DNA of 64,000 bases from Sphingomonas faeni (GTDB lineage: Bacteria > Pseudomonadota > Alphaproteobacteria > Sphingomonadales > Sphingomonadaceae). Shown here one piece after another: positions 45,276 through 54,129 of the stretch. The notes under the pieces are model-generated. The model ran no database searches. It saw only the letters and a list, made by a program, of their open reading frames with translations, and was not told the DNA's origin. The position numbers were made by a program, and so were the translations under genes. The stretch spans positions 2,464,501-2,528,500 of the forward strand of contig NZ_JAUSZF010000001.1 in NCBI RefSeq assembly GCF_030817315.1, read 5' to 3'. How positions within the stretch are numbered: the stretch's first letter is position 1; the number at the start of each line of letters is the position of its first letter.

Positions 45276-47699
45276 TTAGAAGGTGGCGTCGAGTCCGACC
45301 CGCACCGTCCTCGGGCGTTGCGGGGTGATTTGCCCGCTCCCCACCTGGAACGGGGTGCCGAGCGCGAACCGGTTGCCGACGCTGTCGGTCAGGTTCGTTA
45401 TACCGAGCGTCAGGCCCAATGATGGGCGCCCGACCCGTGCGGTCAGCGCGGTGTCGAGATAATCCCCCTGCTCCTCGCCGAGTACCGGCCCGACGCCGAG
45501 CCGCGACCGGCCGACATAGCGCGCCCAACCATAGACCCGCAGTTCCAGGTCACGCCCGACGTCGCGCCGATAATCCGCCCCCAGCCGCCCGGCGTAGCGC
45601 GCGATGTTCGGCACCTGGCTCATCCGCGCGAGCGCTACGAACAGCGCCGGGCTGGGCTCGGTCACGCGGCTGTCGTTGTAGGTGAAGCCTGCGTCGAGCG
45701 TCAGGCCGGCGACCGGCTTCCACCCACCCGCCGCGCTGAACGTCCAGATCCGCCCGTCGCCGATGTTCGCCGTGCTAGGCAGACCCGTCGCGTCGATGAA
45801 GTCGGCCTGGATATCCTGCCAGATCGTATGCGACACGCTCGCCGACAGATACGCGCTATCGACCCCCGCCAGCCCGAAGCGCATGCCGCTTTCCAACGTC
45901 CGCACGCGATCGTTCACGAACCGCCGCACGAAATCGCTCTCGATCGCCAGTCCGCCCGGGCGGAATCCCTGCTGATACCGCCCGTACAGCGACACCTTCG
46001 GCAGCACCGCAGCGATCAGCGAGGCGGACGGGAGTACGCTCGTCTCGATCCGGTCGGCCGTTACGCGTGCGCGGGCAAGCGCGACCGTCTCCAGCCGCGC
46101 CGGCGCGACGTCCTCTCCGGTTCCTGCAAGAGATGCCCGCGTGACCCGCGCGCCGGCGGTGGCGGTCAAACCACGCACCAACTGCACGCTCCCCTCTCCG
46201 TACAGCGTCGCCTCGTCGATGCTGTTGGTCACGCCCGTGACTGGCGCGGGCGCATCGACCGGACCGAGCGAGCGCGACAGGCGCGTCCGGTTATGCGTGA
46301 AACTGCCGCCGACGACCCAGCCGAACCCGTTCCGCACAGGCCGCCATACCCGCGTCTCGTTCGCGATCATGTCGGTCGCGTTGCGCTGCGCGAAAACACG
46401 CGGGCTGCCAAGGGCTGACGTCAGGGGGCTGCCGAATGCAGGCCAGTTGGTAGTCGGTAGCGTCGGATCGACTGCTGGCAGGGTCGCGTCGTACCGTTCG
46501 GTCAGCGTCTGGCTGACGATCCCGGTCGACGATTTGACCTTCAGCCCGCCGATCGAGCCCGACACGACGACCTGCCCCATCGTGTAGTCCGCGGAGAAGC
46601 CCTGCACGATCGCGCTCGACCGCGTCAGCGGCGGCGCGTCGCGGTCCGCGTACTGGCTATCGTCGCCCTTGGTCCATTGCCCGATCCCGCCGACATCGAC
46701 CGTCCAGCCATTCCCCGCATCGAGCCGCAGCCCCACCCGGCCGCCGCCGATCCGCGTCCGGTTCACGTCGCGGCGATCGAGTACCGGATTGTCGATATAC
46801 CCGCCCTCGCTCACGCCGTAGCCGACGGCGCGCAGCGCCACGCGCTCGCCGAGCGGCACGTTCATCGTCGCGCCGAGGTCAGCACCCGGATCGCCGTTCC
46901 ACGTCGCCGAGAGACCGCCTGCGATCGTCGCCGACACCGCGCCCAGCTCCGGTGCATTCGGCACGGTGCGGATGATCCCGCCGAGCGAGCCTGCGCCGTA
47001 CAGCGTTCCCTGCGGCCCTTCGAGCACCTCGACCGAGCCGATATCGTACAGCCGCAGATCGGGATCGGGCGCATTGTAGCTCAGCCGCAGGTCGCCGAAA
47101 TATTGCCCCACCGTGGTTTGCGTCGGCCCGGTGAAACTGGAGTCAGCGATGCCCCGGATGAACAGCTTGTTTCGCCCCGCGCCGAGATGCGTCGACGATA
47201 CGCTGGCCAGCCGCGCGAGAATCGCCTCGGTCCCGCCCGCGCCGCCGAGCGCGAGATCGACGCCGTCGAGCAACGCCACCTGCCCCGCGAAATCGCGCAA
47301 CCGGACGTCGCGCTTGCTGCCGGTGACGATGATGTCCGCGCCTTGGACCGCCGGTGCCGGCACGGGCACGATCTTCGGACGTTTCACCCGGACTATCGCG
47401 ACGTGCGGCGCGCGCGCGACGAGCCGCCATCCCAACGGTCCTGCCGCTGCGACGTCAGCGTTTGCCGCGACTGCGAGCCGGTGGAGCGCCTCGCGTGCGC
47501 TCATCCGCCCGCGCACCGCCGGCACACGCCGCGCCCAAAGTCCCGGATCGCCGACGACGATGCTCGTCCCCGACTGACGCCCGAGCGCCAGCACCGCATC
47601 GCCGAGACGCCCTGCCGGCAGGTCGACCGCCCCCTGCCCCGCCTGCGCGGGAGCGGCGACGGCGAGCGCCGCGACGACCAGACATCCGCGCATCCTCAC
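45276..47699 (-). CDS. FecA-like TonB-dependent receptor with STN domain
   Basis: The 807-residue outer-membrane receptor has a signal peptide (MRGCLVVAALAVAAPAQA) and an N-terminal STN signalling domain (residues about 22-90: LPAGRLGDAVLALGRQSGTSIVV). A plug domain follows from about 120 (ADIIVTGSKRDVRLRDFAGQVALLDG), then a 22-strand barrel ending RTVRVGLDATF with C-terminal Phe. STN-bearing receptors pass a ligand signal through FecR to FecI, both encoded just upstream. The ligand is unknown. The start may be GTG 47699, overlapping the fecR stop as GTGA, or ATG 47693. Repeat A copy 3 abuts the stop. Confidence 0.93.
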   Translation of the reverse strand: MRMRGCLVVAALAVAAPAQAGQGAVDLPAGRLGDAVLALGRQSGTSIVVGDPGLWARRVPAVRGRMSAREALHRLAVAANADVAAAGPLGWRLVARAPHVAIVRVKRPKIVPVPAPAVQGADIIVTGSKRDVRLRDFAGQVALLDGVDLALGGAGGTEAILARLASVSSTHLGAGRNKLFIRGIADSSFTGPTQTTVGQYFGDLRLSYNAPDPDLRLYDIGSVEVLEGPQGTLYGAGSLGGIIRTVPNAPELGAVSATIAGGLSATWNGDPGADLGATMNVPLGERVALRAVGYGVSEGGYIDNPVLDRRDVNRTRIGGGRVGLRLDAGNGWTVDVGGIGQWTKGDDSQYADRDAPPLTRSSAIVQGFSADYTMGQVVVSGSIGGLKVKSSTGIVSQTLTERYDATLPAVDPTLPTTNWPAFGSPLTSALGSPRVFAQRNATDMIANETRVWRPVRNGFGWVVGGSFTHNRTRLSRSLGPVDAPAPVTGVTNSIDEATLYGEGSVQLVRGLTATAGARVTRASLAGTGEDVAPARLETVALARARVTADRIETSVLPSASLIAAVLPKVSLYGRYQQGFRPGGLAIESDFVRRFVNDRVRTLESGMRFGLAGVDSAYLSASVSHTIWQDIQADFIDATGLPSTANIGDGRIWTFSAAGGWKPVAGLTLDAGFTYNDSRVTEPSPALFVALARMSQVPNIARYAGRLGADYRRDVGRDLELRVYGWARYVGRSRLGVGPVLGEEQGDYLDTALTARVGRPSLGLTLGITNLTDSVGNRFALGTPFQVGSGQITPQRPRTVRVGLDATF

Positions 47700-48616
47700 G
47701 AGCGGGAGGACATCACCCAGTGACCGCCACGCTTGCGGATCGCCACCCCCAGCAGCGGCGCGGCGAGTCTCGGATCGCCCACCAGCTTGGCGGTGGCGAT
47801 GCTGCCGCTGAACGGACGTTTCGCGACGCCTGGGTCGGCGCGCAGGTCGACGCCGAGCGCGCGCGACAGGTCGTCTGCGACTTCCGCCAGCGTCGCGCCT
47901 TCATACGCCAGCACGCTGTCGCGCCACGACCCGACGCTGGCGACGTCGACATTGGTCACGGTCGCCTCGCCGTCGCGGACGACCAACCCCTGCCCCTTCA
48001 CGAGCCGGATGCCGTCGCGTCCCGGGTTATAGTCGACCGCGCCCTCGGACACCGCGACGTGGGTCTCGCCACGCGCGAACTTCACGTCGAACGCGGTCCC
48101 GACATCGACCAGTCGCGCGCCGCCGACGCTCACCTCGAACGGATCGCTGTCGTCGTGCCGGACCACGAACATCGCCTCGCCGCGCTCCAGTTTCGCGACC
48201 CGCGGGTCGTCGCGATCGAGCATCAGGCGTGTCGCACCACCCATCGCGATGCTGCTCCCGTCGGCGAGCTGCACGGTCCGCATGGCGCCCGCCGCGGTCT
48301 CGACCGCATAAGGGTGCGCGCGCGTTTCGATCGCCTCATAGCCGACGAACAACGCCAGCGACGCCGCGATCGCGCCGCCCGTCCAGACCGGCCAACGCCG
48401 CTTCGGCATCGGCACGACGACCGGTGCCGCCGCCTCGGCCGGCACGGACGCCGTCATCTCCTCGATATCCGCCGACATCGCATGATACGCCGCCGCATGA
48501 CGCGGGTCCGCCTCCAGCCACGCGTGGAACGCCGGCCAGTCGTCGAACGCATCGCTGCCGGTCCGGACGACCCAGTCCAGCGCGTGTCCTTCGATGTCGT
48601 CATGCTCCGCCATCAT
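47696..48616 (-). CDS. FecR-family anti-sigma/signal transducer
   Basis: The 306-residue protein has a cytoplasmic N-terminal FecR domain (residues 1-60: ALDWVVRTGSDAFDDWPAFHAWLEADPRHAAAYH), one membrane helix (about 92-115: VWTGGAIAASLALFVGYEAI) and a periplasmic domain with RTVQLADGSSIAMGGATRLML, GEAMFVVRHDDSDPFEVSVG and ALGVDLRADPGV. It should receive the signal from the STN domain of the receptor and release or activate the FecI factor. The stop overlaps the receptor start, and the start lies 34 bases past the fecI stop. Confidence 0.92.
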   Translation of the reverse strand: MMAEHDDIEGHALDWVVRTGSDAFDDWPAFHAWLEADPRHAAAYHAMSADIEEMTASVPAEAAAPVVVPMPKRRWPVWTGGAIAASLALFVGYEAIETRAHPYAVETAAGAMRTVQLADGSSIAMGGATRLMLDRDDPRVAKLERGEAMFVVRHDDSDPFEVSVGGARLVDVGTAFDVKFARGETHVAVSEGAVDYNPGRDGIRLVKGQGLVVRDGEATVTNVDVASVGSWRDSVLAYEGATLAEVADDLSRALGVDLRADPGVAKRPFSGSIATAKLVGDPRLAAPLLGVAIRKRGGHWVMSSRS

Positions 48617-48649
48617 GGCCTCCTATAGCTGAAGACGGAGACGATCGTA

Positions 48650-49165
48650 TCAGACCTCATCATAACGTCGCTTTGCATCGATCATCGCGCGATAGGCCTT
48701 TCGTAGGTCGCCCTCGACGGTGCTGAGACTCACGCCGAACTCCGCCGCGACCGTCCGCTGCTCGACCCCGTCGATCCGGTGGCGACGGAATATCCGTGCC
48801 GCCCGGTCGCCGACCGACTGCAACGCCGCCTCCGCCAACGCCGCCTGCTCGCGCGCGATCACGACGCGCTCGGCGGACGGCTCCTCGGACCGATCGAGCG
48901 AAGCGCGGCCGGTCGCCTCTGTCCATTCGCGATCGCGCTTTTCCGCCTGACGCACCGCGCGGTGGCGGTCGAGCATCAGGTTGTTCGCCATCCGGTATAG
49001 ATACGACAGCGGCGACGCGATCGGCCCGGTCGGTGCCGATTGTATCCGCATCCACAGCTCGTGCAGCAGATCCTCCGCCGCATCGCCCGCACCGAGCGAT
49101 CGGAGAAACCGCAGCAGCGTGTCGCGGTTCGCGAGGAAAACGGCCTCAAGGCCCGAGGAGTCCAT
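48650..49165 (-). CDS. FecI-type extracytoplasmic-function sigma factor
   Basis: The 171-residue protein has sigma region 2 (FLANRDTLLRFLRSLGAGDAAEDLLHELWMRIQ, then SYLYRMANNLMLDRHRA) and sigma region 4 (ARIFRRHRIDGVEQRTVAAEFGVSLSTVEGDLRKAY). It should direct RNA polymerase to the receptor promoter when FecR is triggered. The start at 49165 opens the family-typical N-terminus; the frame extends upstream to 49477 without homology. It is the second gene of a protease-FecI-FecR-receptor series. Confidence 0.92.
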   Translation of the reverse strand: MDSSGLEAVFLANRDTLLRFLRSLGAGDAAEDLLHELWMRIQSAPTGPIASPLSYLYRMANNLMLDRHRAVRQAEKRDREWTEATGRASLDRSEEPSAERVVIAREQAALAEAALQSVGDRAARIFRRHRIDGVEQRTVAAEFGVSLSTVEGDLRKAYRAMIDAKRRYDEV

Positions 49166-49272
49166 GTTCCGCCCGTGTCGATAGGCCGCCGATCGGCGCT
49201 CGACGGCGCCGTGTTCCCGGCGGGACGTACAGCGCTTGGCGGAGAGACACAATCGACCCGCCCGGCACCCTG

Positions 49273-50580
49273 TTACCGATGCAGCAACGTCCAGCCCTGC
49301 GGCAGATAGTCCGTCGACATGTAATAATAGAACAGGCACGTGCCGTCGCGGCGATAAGTCCCGCCCTTGACGAGACCGAGCGCGGTGGTGCCCTCGAACA
49401 CCGGCGCGCCGCTGTCGCCCGCCTTGCACGTCGGCCCCTCGACCGCGACCCAGGTCGGCAGGCACGCGCCGCCGCACAGATCGCCCGCGGGCGCGAAATC
49501 GACCATCGCCACCACCGCACAGCTATACCCGGTCCGCTCGCCGCGATGACACACGAAGTCGCCCGCGCGCGTGCTGGTGCGGTAGCGCCATGTCGCGACG
49601 GGCCGCGCGAGCGTCTTGGCGGTGTCCGCGTAGAACAGCGGCGCGTAGGCGATGCCCGGGGCGGTCGCGACGTTGACCTGTACGTCCTGATATCCCCAGC
49701 CCCATTGCCCGACGAACGCCAGCGGCCATTCCTCGCGGCTGCCGTCCGAAGGGCGCTTGCCGACATAGGAGAGCGTGTCCGGGCAATGCGCTGCGGTGAC
49801 CACGCCGTTGCGCACGCCGTCGGACACGACGAAGCCGGTCGTGCAGGCATAGCGCTTGCCATCGACGGTACCGACCACACGCGCACCACCCTCGATCGCG
49901 CTGCCTGATATTGGTGCAGGGGTTACCTGATTCACGGCGGGAGCAGCCTCGACCTGCATGTCGACCGGCGGCCGATCGACGACATCGATGCGCACCGGCA
50001 CGCCCGTCATCGCCGCGATCCGCGCGCGCAGTTCGCCGTTCCGGTCGAGATCGGCGTCGGCGCTGGCGGTCATCACGACGAGCTCGCCGGTCCGCTGGTC
50101 CACGCCGAGTCCGGGCGGATGCGGCAGGGAGTCGCGGATCTTCGCCTGATAGGTGGTGATCGCGGCGAGCACCGCGTCGCGCGTCGCGGTGGCGCCGGTG
50201 CGGAAGACGATCGGAACGGTCATGCCGCCAGCGACTACCGATTGGTCGGGCACGGGAACGGTACCGGTCAGCAGCACGACGATCCGGTAGGTCGGCAGAT
50301 GCTCGATCGCGATCCCGGCCCAGCGATCCTTGAAGGTTTCGTGCAGCGCGTCGGTCGCCGGCACGCTGTCGCCCTGCGCACGCAGCCGCCGCAACGCCTC
50401 GTCGAACGGCACACCGAACCGCCGCGCATACTCGCCCGCGTCCTGCATCAGCGCATCGACCGGCAGTTGCACCTGCGCCGCGCCGCCGGCGGGCGGGGGA
50501 GCGACCTGCGCGGCGGACGCGGTCGCCATGGCAACCGCGAGCAGCGCGCTCGCCGTCCCGCGGATCAAAGACTTCAACAT
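49273..50580 (-). CDS. secreted S1-family serine protease with pro-region
   Basis: The 435-residue protein has a signal peptide (MLKSLIRGTASALLAVAMATASA). A region of about 190 residues follows that resembles the pro-part of alpha-lytic-type proteases (PFDEALRRLRAQGD, GLGVDQRTGELVVMTASAD), then a chymotrypsin-fold domain. The triad is His265 (TAAHCPD), Asp299 (YQDVQV) and Ser390 (KAGDSGAPVFEG). Cysteines around YACTTGF, AAHC, DFVCHRG, YSCAV, DLCGGACL, PTCKAG and GTCLFY suggest several disulfides. It is probably exported and self-processed. It lies 107 bases upstream of fecI on the same strand. Confidence 0.85.
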   Translation of the reverse strand: MLKSLIRGTASALLAVAMATASAAQVAPPPAGGAAQVQLPVDALMQDAGEYARRFGVPFDEALRRLRAQGDSVPATDALHETFKDRWAGIAIEHLPTYRIVVLLTGTVPVPDQSVVAGGMTVPIVFRTGATATRDAVLAAITTYQAKIRDSLPHPPGLGVDQRTGELVVMTASADADLDRNGELRARIAAMTGVPVRIDVVDRPPVDMQVEAAPAVNQVTPAPISGSAIEGGARVVGTVDGKRYACTTGFVVSDGVRNGVVTAAHCPDTLSYVGKRPSDGSREEWPLAFVGQWGWGYQDVQVNVATAPGIAYAPLFYADTAKTLARPVATWRYRTSTRAGDFVCHRGERTGYSCAVVAMVDFAPAGDLCGGACLPTWVAVEGPTCKAGDSGAPVFEGTTALGLVKGGTYRRDGTCLFYYYMSTDYLPQGWTLLHR

Positions 50581-50722
50581 GCAAGGCGATCCTGGAGGCG
50601 TTGGGCGATCATGACCTGATACTGCCATGATCTGAACCGATGCTGTCATGCAAGCGAAGCCGGGGCATGCAAGCGATCGGGGTGATTGCGCGCGATCTCG
50701 CAAGCGTCCTATCAAGCACGCC

Positions 50723-52753
50723 ATGAAGATCCTGCTCTCCGCCAGCCTCGCCGTGCTCGCCTTTGCGAGTGCCCCTGCCGCCGCCCGGCAACTCACCATC
50801 GACGACGTGACGATGCTCAGCCGCGTCGGTGCGCCGACCACGTCGCGGGACGGACGCTGGCTCGTCTGGGCGCAGCGCGAGACCGATCTCGCAGCGGACA
50901 AGGGCCGTTTCGACCTCTGGCGGCTCGACCTGACCACGCCGGGCGCGACGCCGGTGAAGCTGCTCGCCGATCCGCAAGTCAACGAGAACGACCCACAGAT
51001 CGTCGGTTCGACCGTGTATTTCACGTCGGACAAGGGCGGCGAGGATGCGATCTGGTCGGTGCCCGTGACGGGCGGCACGCCGCGGCGCGTCACCAGCTTC
51101 AAGGGCGGGTTCAGCGGTTTCAAGGTTGCGCCGACCGGCGACAAGCTGCTCGTCTGGGCGGATCGCCGGCCGGGCGCGCCGAGCCTGGAGCCGGCGATGG
51201 TAAAGAAGGATCCGAACGCGGGGGCCGGGCGGACCTACGACCAGCTGTTCGTGCGGCATTGGGATACGTGGGCGGACGGCACGCGCTCGCAGCTGTTCGT
51301 GTTGCCGCTGACTGCTGCGGGTGCGACCGGGAACGGCGTTCCGCTGGTCGGCGCGCTGGTCGGCGATGCGCCGTCCAAGCCGTTCGGCGGCGGCGAGGAA
51401 GTGTCGTGGAGCCCGGACGGCCGCACCGTCTATTTCGCACTGCGCGAGGCCGGCCGGATCGAGGCGCTGTCGACCAATCTCGACATCTTCTCGGTGCCGG
51501 CGGACGGCTCGGCCGCACCGGTCAACCTCACCGCCGCGAACAAGGCGACCGACAACCTCCCGACGGTATCGCCCGATGGCCGCACGCTCGCCTATTTCGC
51601 GATGCGGCGGCCGGGGTTCGAGGCGGATCGCCAGGTTCTGACGCTGCGCGATATCGCCAGCGGCAAGACGGTGGCGCTGACCGAGCGCTGGGACAGGTCG
51701 GTCGGCTCGATCGCCTGGGCGCCCGATTCGAAGTCGCTCTACGTGACCGCGGACGACACGCAGGAGACGCCGCTGTTCCGCGTCGATGCGGCGAGCGGCG
51801 CCGTCACGCGGCTCACGCAAGAGGGCCATGTCGGCGCCGTCGCGATCACGCCGCGCGGGCCGGTGGTGGCGATGGACAGCCTCACCGCACCCGCCGATTT
51901 CTTTCGTCTCGGCACCGGCGCACCGCAGCGGCTGACGCAGGTCAACGCGACGAAGCTTGCCGGGATCGACATGCCGACCGTCACGCGGTTCAATTTCAAG
52001 GGCGCGAACGCTGACGCCGTCTGGGGCTATGCGGTGAAGCCGTACGGCTCGGCGGGCAAGGTGCCGATCGCCTATATGGTGCACGGCGGACCGCAGGGAT
52101 CGAGCAACAACAGCTGGTCCTATCGCTGGAATCCGGCGGTGTTCGCGGGCGCGGGCTATGGTCTGGTCGCGGTCGATTTCCACGGGTCGACCGGCTACGG
52201 CCAGGCCTTCACCGATGCGATCAGCAACAATTGGGGCGGCTGGCCGCTTGAGGATCTGCAAAAGGGGCTGAAGGCCGCGACCGACAAGTTCGCGTGGCTC
52301 GATGCCGACAATGCCTGCGCGCTCGGCGCGTCCTATGGCGGCTATATGATGAACTGGTTCGAGGGGCAGTGGCCGGATCGCTTCAAGTGCATCGTCCAGC
52401 ATGACGGCGTGTTCGACGCGCGCGCGATGGCGTACGAGACCGAAGAGCTCTGGTTCGACGAATGGGAGCATGGCGGGAAGGCCTATTACGAGGACCCGCA
52501 GGCGTTCGAGAAATGGAACCCGGTCAATTACGTGGCGAAGTGGAAGACGCCGATGCTGGTGATCACCGGCGAGAAGGACTTCCGGATTCCGTACACGCAG
52601 GGGCTGGCGACGTTCACCGCGTTGCAGCGGCGCGGGGTTCCGTCGCGGCTGCTGGTAAATCCGGGGGAGAACCACTGGGTGCTGAAGCCGAAGAACTCGC
52701 GGCAATGGTATGGCGAAGTGCTGGGGTGGATGGACAAGTGGACGGCGAAATAA
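50723..52753 (+). CDS. S9-family prolyl-oligopeptidase-type peptidase
   Basis: The 676-residue protein has a signal peptide (MKILLSASLAVLAFASAPAAA), a beta-propeller domain made of repeats such as WSPDGRTVYF and VSPDGRTLAYF, and a C-terminal alpha/beta-hydrolase. The triad is Ser537 (GASYGGYMMNW), Asp619 (TGEKDFRIPYTQG) and His651 (GENHWVLKPKN). It is probably a periplasmic dipeptidyl or acylaminoacyl peptidase that trims peptides. The start is chosen at the signal peptide; an upstream frame to 50648 is not homologous. It diverges from the S1 protease with about 140 bases between. Confidence 0.93.
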   Translation: MKILLSASLAVLAFASAPAAARQLTIDDVTMLSRVGAPTTSRDGRWLVWAQRETDLAADKGRFDLWRLDLTTPGATPVKLLADPQVNENDPQIVGSTVYFTSDKGGEDAIWSVPVTGGTPRRVTSFKGGFSGFKVAPTGDKLLVWADRRPGAPSLEPAMVKKDPNAGAGRTYDQLFVRHWDTWADGTRSQLFVLPLTAAGATGNGVPLVGALVGDAPSKPFGGGEEVSWSPDGRTVYFALREAGRIEALSTNLDIFSVPADGSAAPVNLTAANKATDNLPTVSPDGRTLAYFAMRRPGFEADRQVLTLRDIASGKTVALTERWDRSVGSIAWAPDSKSLYVTADDTQETPLFRVDAASGAVTRLTQEGHVGAVAITPRGPVVAMDSLTAPADFFRLGTGAPQRLTQVNATKLAGIDMPTVTRFNFKGANADAVWGYAVKPYGSAGKVPIAYMVHGGPQGSSNNSWSYRWNPAVFAGAGYGLVAVDFHGSTGYGQAFTDAISNNWGGWPLEDLQKGLKAATDKFAWLDADNACALGASYGGYMMNWFEGQWPDRFKCIVQHDGVFDARAMAYETEELWFDEWEHGGKAYYEDPQAFEKWNPVNYVAKWKTPMLVITGEKDFRIPYTQGLATFTALQRRGVPSRLLVNPGENHWVLKPKNSRQWYGEVLGWMDKWTAK

Positions 52754-52798
52754 GCGCCGCTTTCTCCCACAAAATACCTCCCTCTATCCCACAGAATA

Positions 52799-52903
52799 CC
52801 TCCCCGGCGAAGGCCGGGGGCCAGTTGGGAAGGTGGCAGTAACGGAGCGCACCCTTAGTTAGCCACGTTGCCCAACTGGACCCCGGCCTTCGCCGGGGAG
52901 GTG
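52799..52903. repeat. palindromic repeat family C, copy 3
   Basis: CCTCCCCGGCGAAGGCCGGG with CCAGTTGGGAAGG faces GCCCAACTGG with CCCGGCCTTCGCCGGGGAGG over about 105 bases. Confidence 0.87.
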
Positions 52904-52984
52904 CGTTAGTGGGGGAGTGCCTTAGTGGGGAGGTTCGGGCTGCCCCGGCAGCCCATGTCCCCGGCTTCTTATGCTCATTTGTTT

Positions 52985-53034
52985 CCCCGCGGAGGCGGGG
53001 ACCCAGACTGGGCTCCCGCCTTCGCGGGAGAACA
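52985..53034. repeat. palindromic repeat family D, copy 2 (short)
   Basis: CCCCGCGGAGGCGGGGACCCAG faces CTGGGCTCCCGCCTTCGCGGGAG with only about two bases between, so it is one long hairpin. It lacks the central spacer of copies 1 and 3. Confidence 0.75.
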
Positions 53035-53060
53035 AGGAAGGGCGGGCGGCGTTCTCCCGC

Positions 53061-53996
53061 TTAGTGCGCCTTCTTGCCCTTCACCGCATGCAACCCCAGC
53101 GCGATCGCGCCGCCCAGGATCAACCCGACGATCCCCGAGAAGAACGCGTTCACCGCCCAGTTCACCGCCCCCTTCGCGACCGGCACCGCCGCCGCGGCGC
53201 TCTCGGCGGTGTGGTGGATCCAGTGCGGCACGGCGGTGAACCCGAAATCCTCGACGCCGTGGACGATGATCTGGCCGCCGACCCACACCATCGCCGCGGT
53301 CCCGATCACCGACAGCGCCGACATCACCAGCGGCATGCCCTTCACCAGCCCGCGCCCGAGCGCCTGCACCGCCGCGCCGTTGCGCTGCGCCAGATGCAGG
53401 CCGATGTCGTCCATCTTCACGATCAGCGCGACCACGCCGTACACCGCGATCGTGATGACGATGCCGACCAGCGCGAGCACGATCGCCTGCTCCCAGATCG
53501 GCTTGGTCGCGACGTCCGACAACGCGATTACCATGATCTCGGCGGACAGGATGAAGTCGGTGCGGATCGCGCCCGAGACCTTTTGCGCTTCGAGCGTCGC
53601 CGCATCGACCGGCGCCTCGACGACCTCTTCGGCATGACCGCCGCCGAACGCCTCGAGGATCTTCTCCGCGCCCTCGAAGCACAGATACGTGCCGCCGAGC
53701 ATCAGCAACGGCGTCAGCAGCCACGGTGCGAACGCGCTCAACGCGAGCGCCGCGGGAAGAATGAAGACCAGCTTGTTGCGGAACGAGCCGAGCGCGATCT
53801 TGCCGATCATCGGCAGTTCGCGCTTCGGCTCGAACCCGACCATGTAGCGCGGCGTCACCGCGGCATCGTCGACCACCACGCCGATCGCCTTGCTGCCCGC
53901 CTTGCCGGTGGTCGCGGCGATATCGTCGAGGCTGGCGGCGGCGAGCTTGGTGATCCCGGCAATGTCGTCGAGCAGTGCGACCAGTCCTGTGGGCAT
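53061..53996 (-). CDS. DUF808 inner-membrane protein (YedI-like)
   Basis: The 311-residue protein opens MPTGLVALLDDIAGITKLAAASLDDIAATTGKAGSKAIGVVVDDAAVTPRYMVG in parts, the clear DUF808 signature. Several membrane helices follow (FILPAALALSAFAPWLLTPLLMLGG, ALVGIVITIAVYGVVALIV, GIVGLILGGAIALGLHAV). Function is unknown. The start at 53996 matches the family; the frame extends upstream to 54323 without homology. It diverges from the deaminase gene. Confidence 0.92.
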   Translation of the reverse strand: MPTGLVALLDDIAGITKLAAASLDDIAATTGKAGSKAIGVVVDDAAVTPRYMVGFEPKRELPMIGKIALGSFRNKLVFILPAALALSAFAPWLLTPLLMLGGTYLCFEGAEKILEAFGGGHAEEVVEAPVDAATLEAQKVSGAIRTDFILSAEIMVIALSDVATKPIWEQAIVLALVGIVITIAVYGVVALIVKMDDIGLHLAQRNGAAVQALGRGLVKGMPLVMSALSVIGTAAMVWVGGQIIVHGVEDFGFTAVPHWIHHTAESAAAAVPVAKGAVNWAVNAFFSGIVGLILGGAIALGLHAVKGKKAH

Positions 53997-54129
53997 CGAG
54001 TCTGTCCTTAGCGTAGGTTTACGCGCTCGGTAACGTGACAGGATTGTCATGCAACGGCTTTCGCACTTGCGGTAGTGCACGGCGGGCGGAATGGTTGCGG
54101 CCACGACGACCCAAGCGACAGGATCCGCC

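Larger units (their letters stand above)
52754..53060. other. intergenic region with two palindromic repeats
   Basis: The region between the convergent S9 peptidase and DUF808 genes holds repeat C copy 3 (52799-52903) and a family D repeat (52985-53034). Between them TTAGTGGGGGAGTGCCTTAG is a short direct repeat (GCGTTAGTGGGG, GCCTTAGTGGGG). No gene is seen. Confidence 0.8.
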
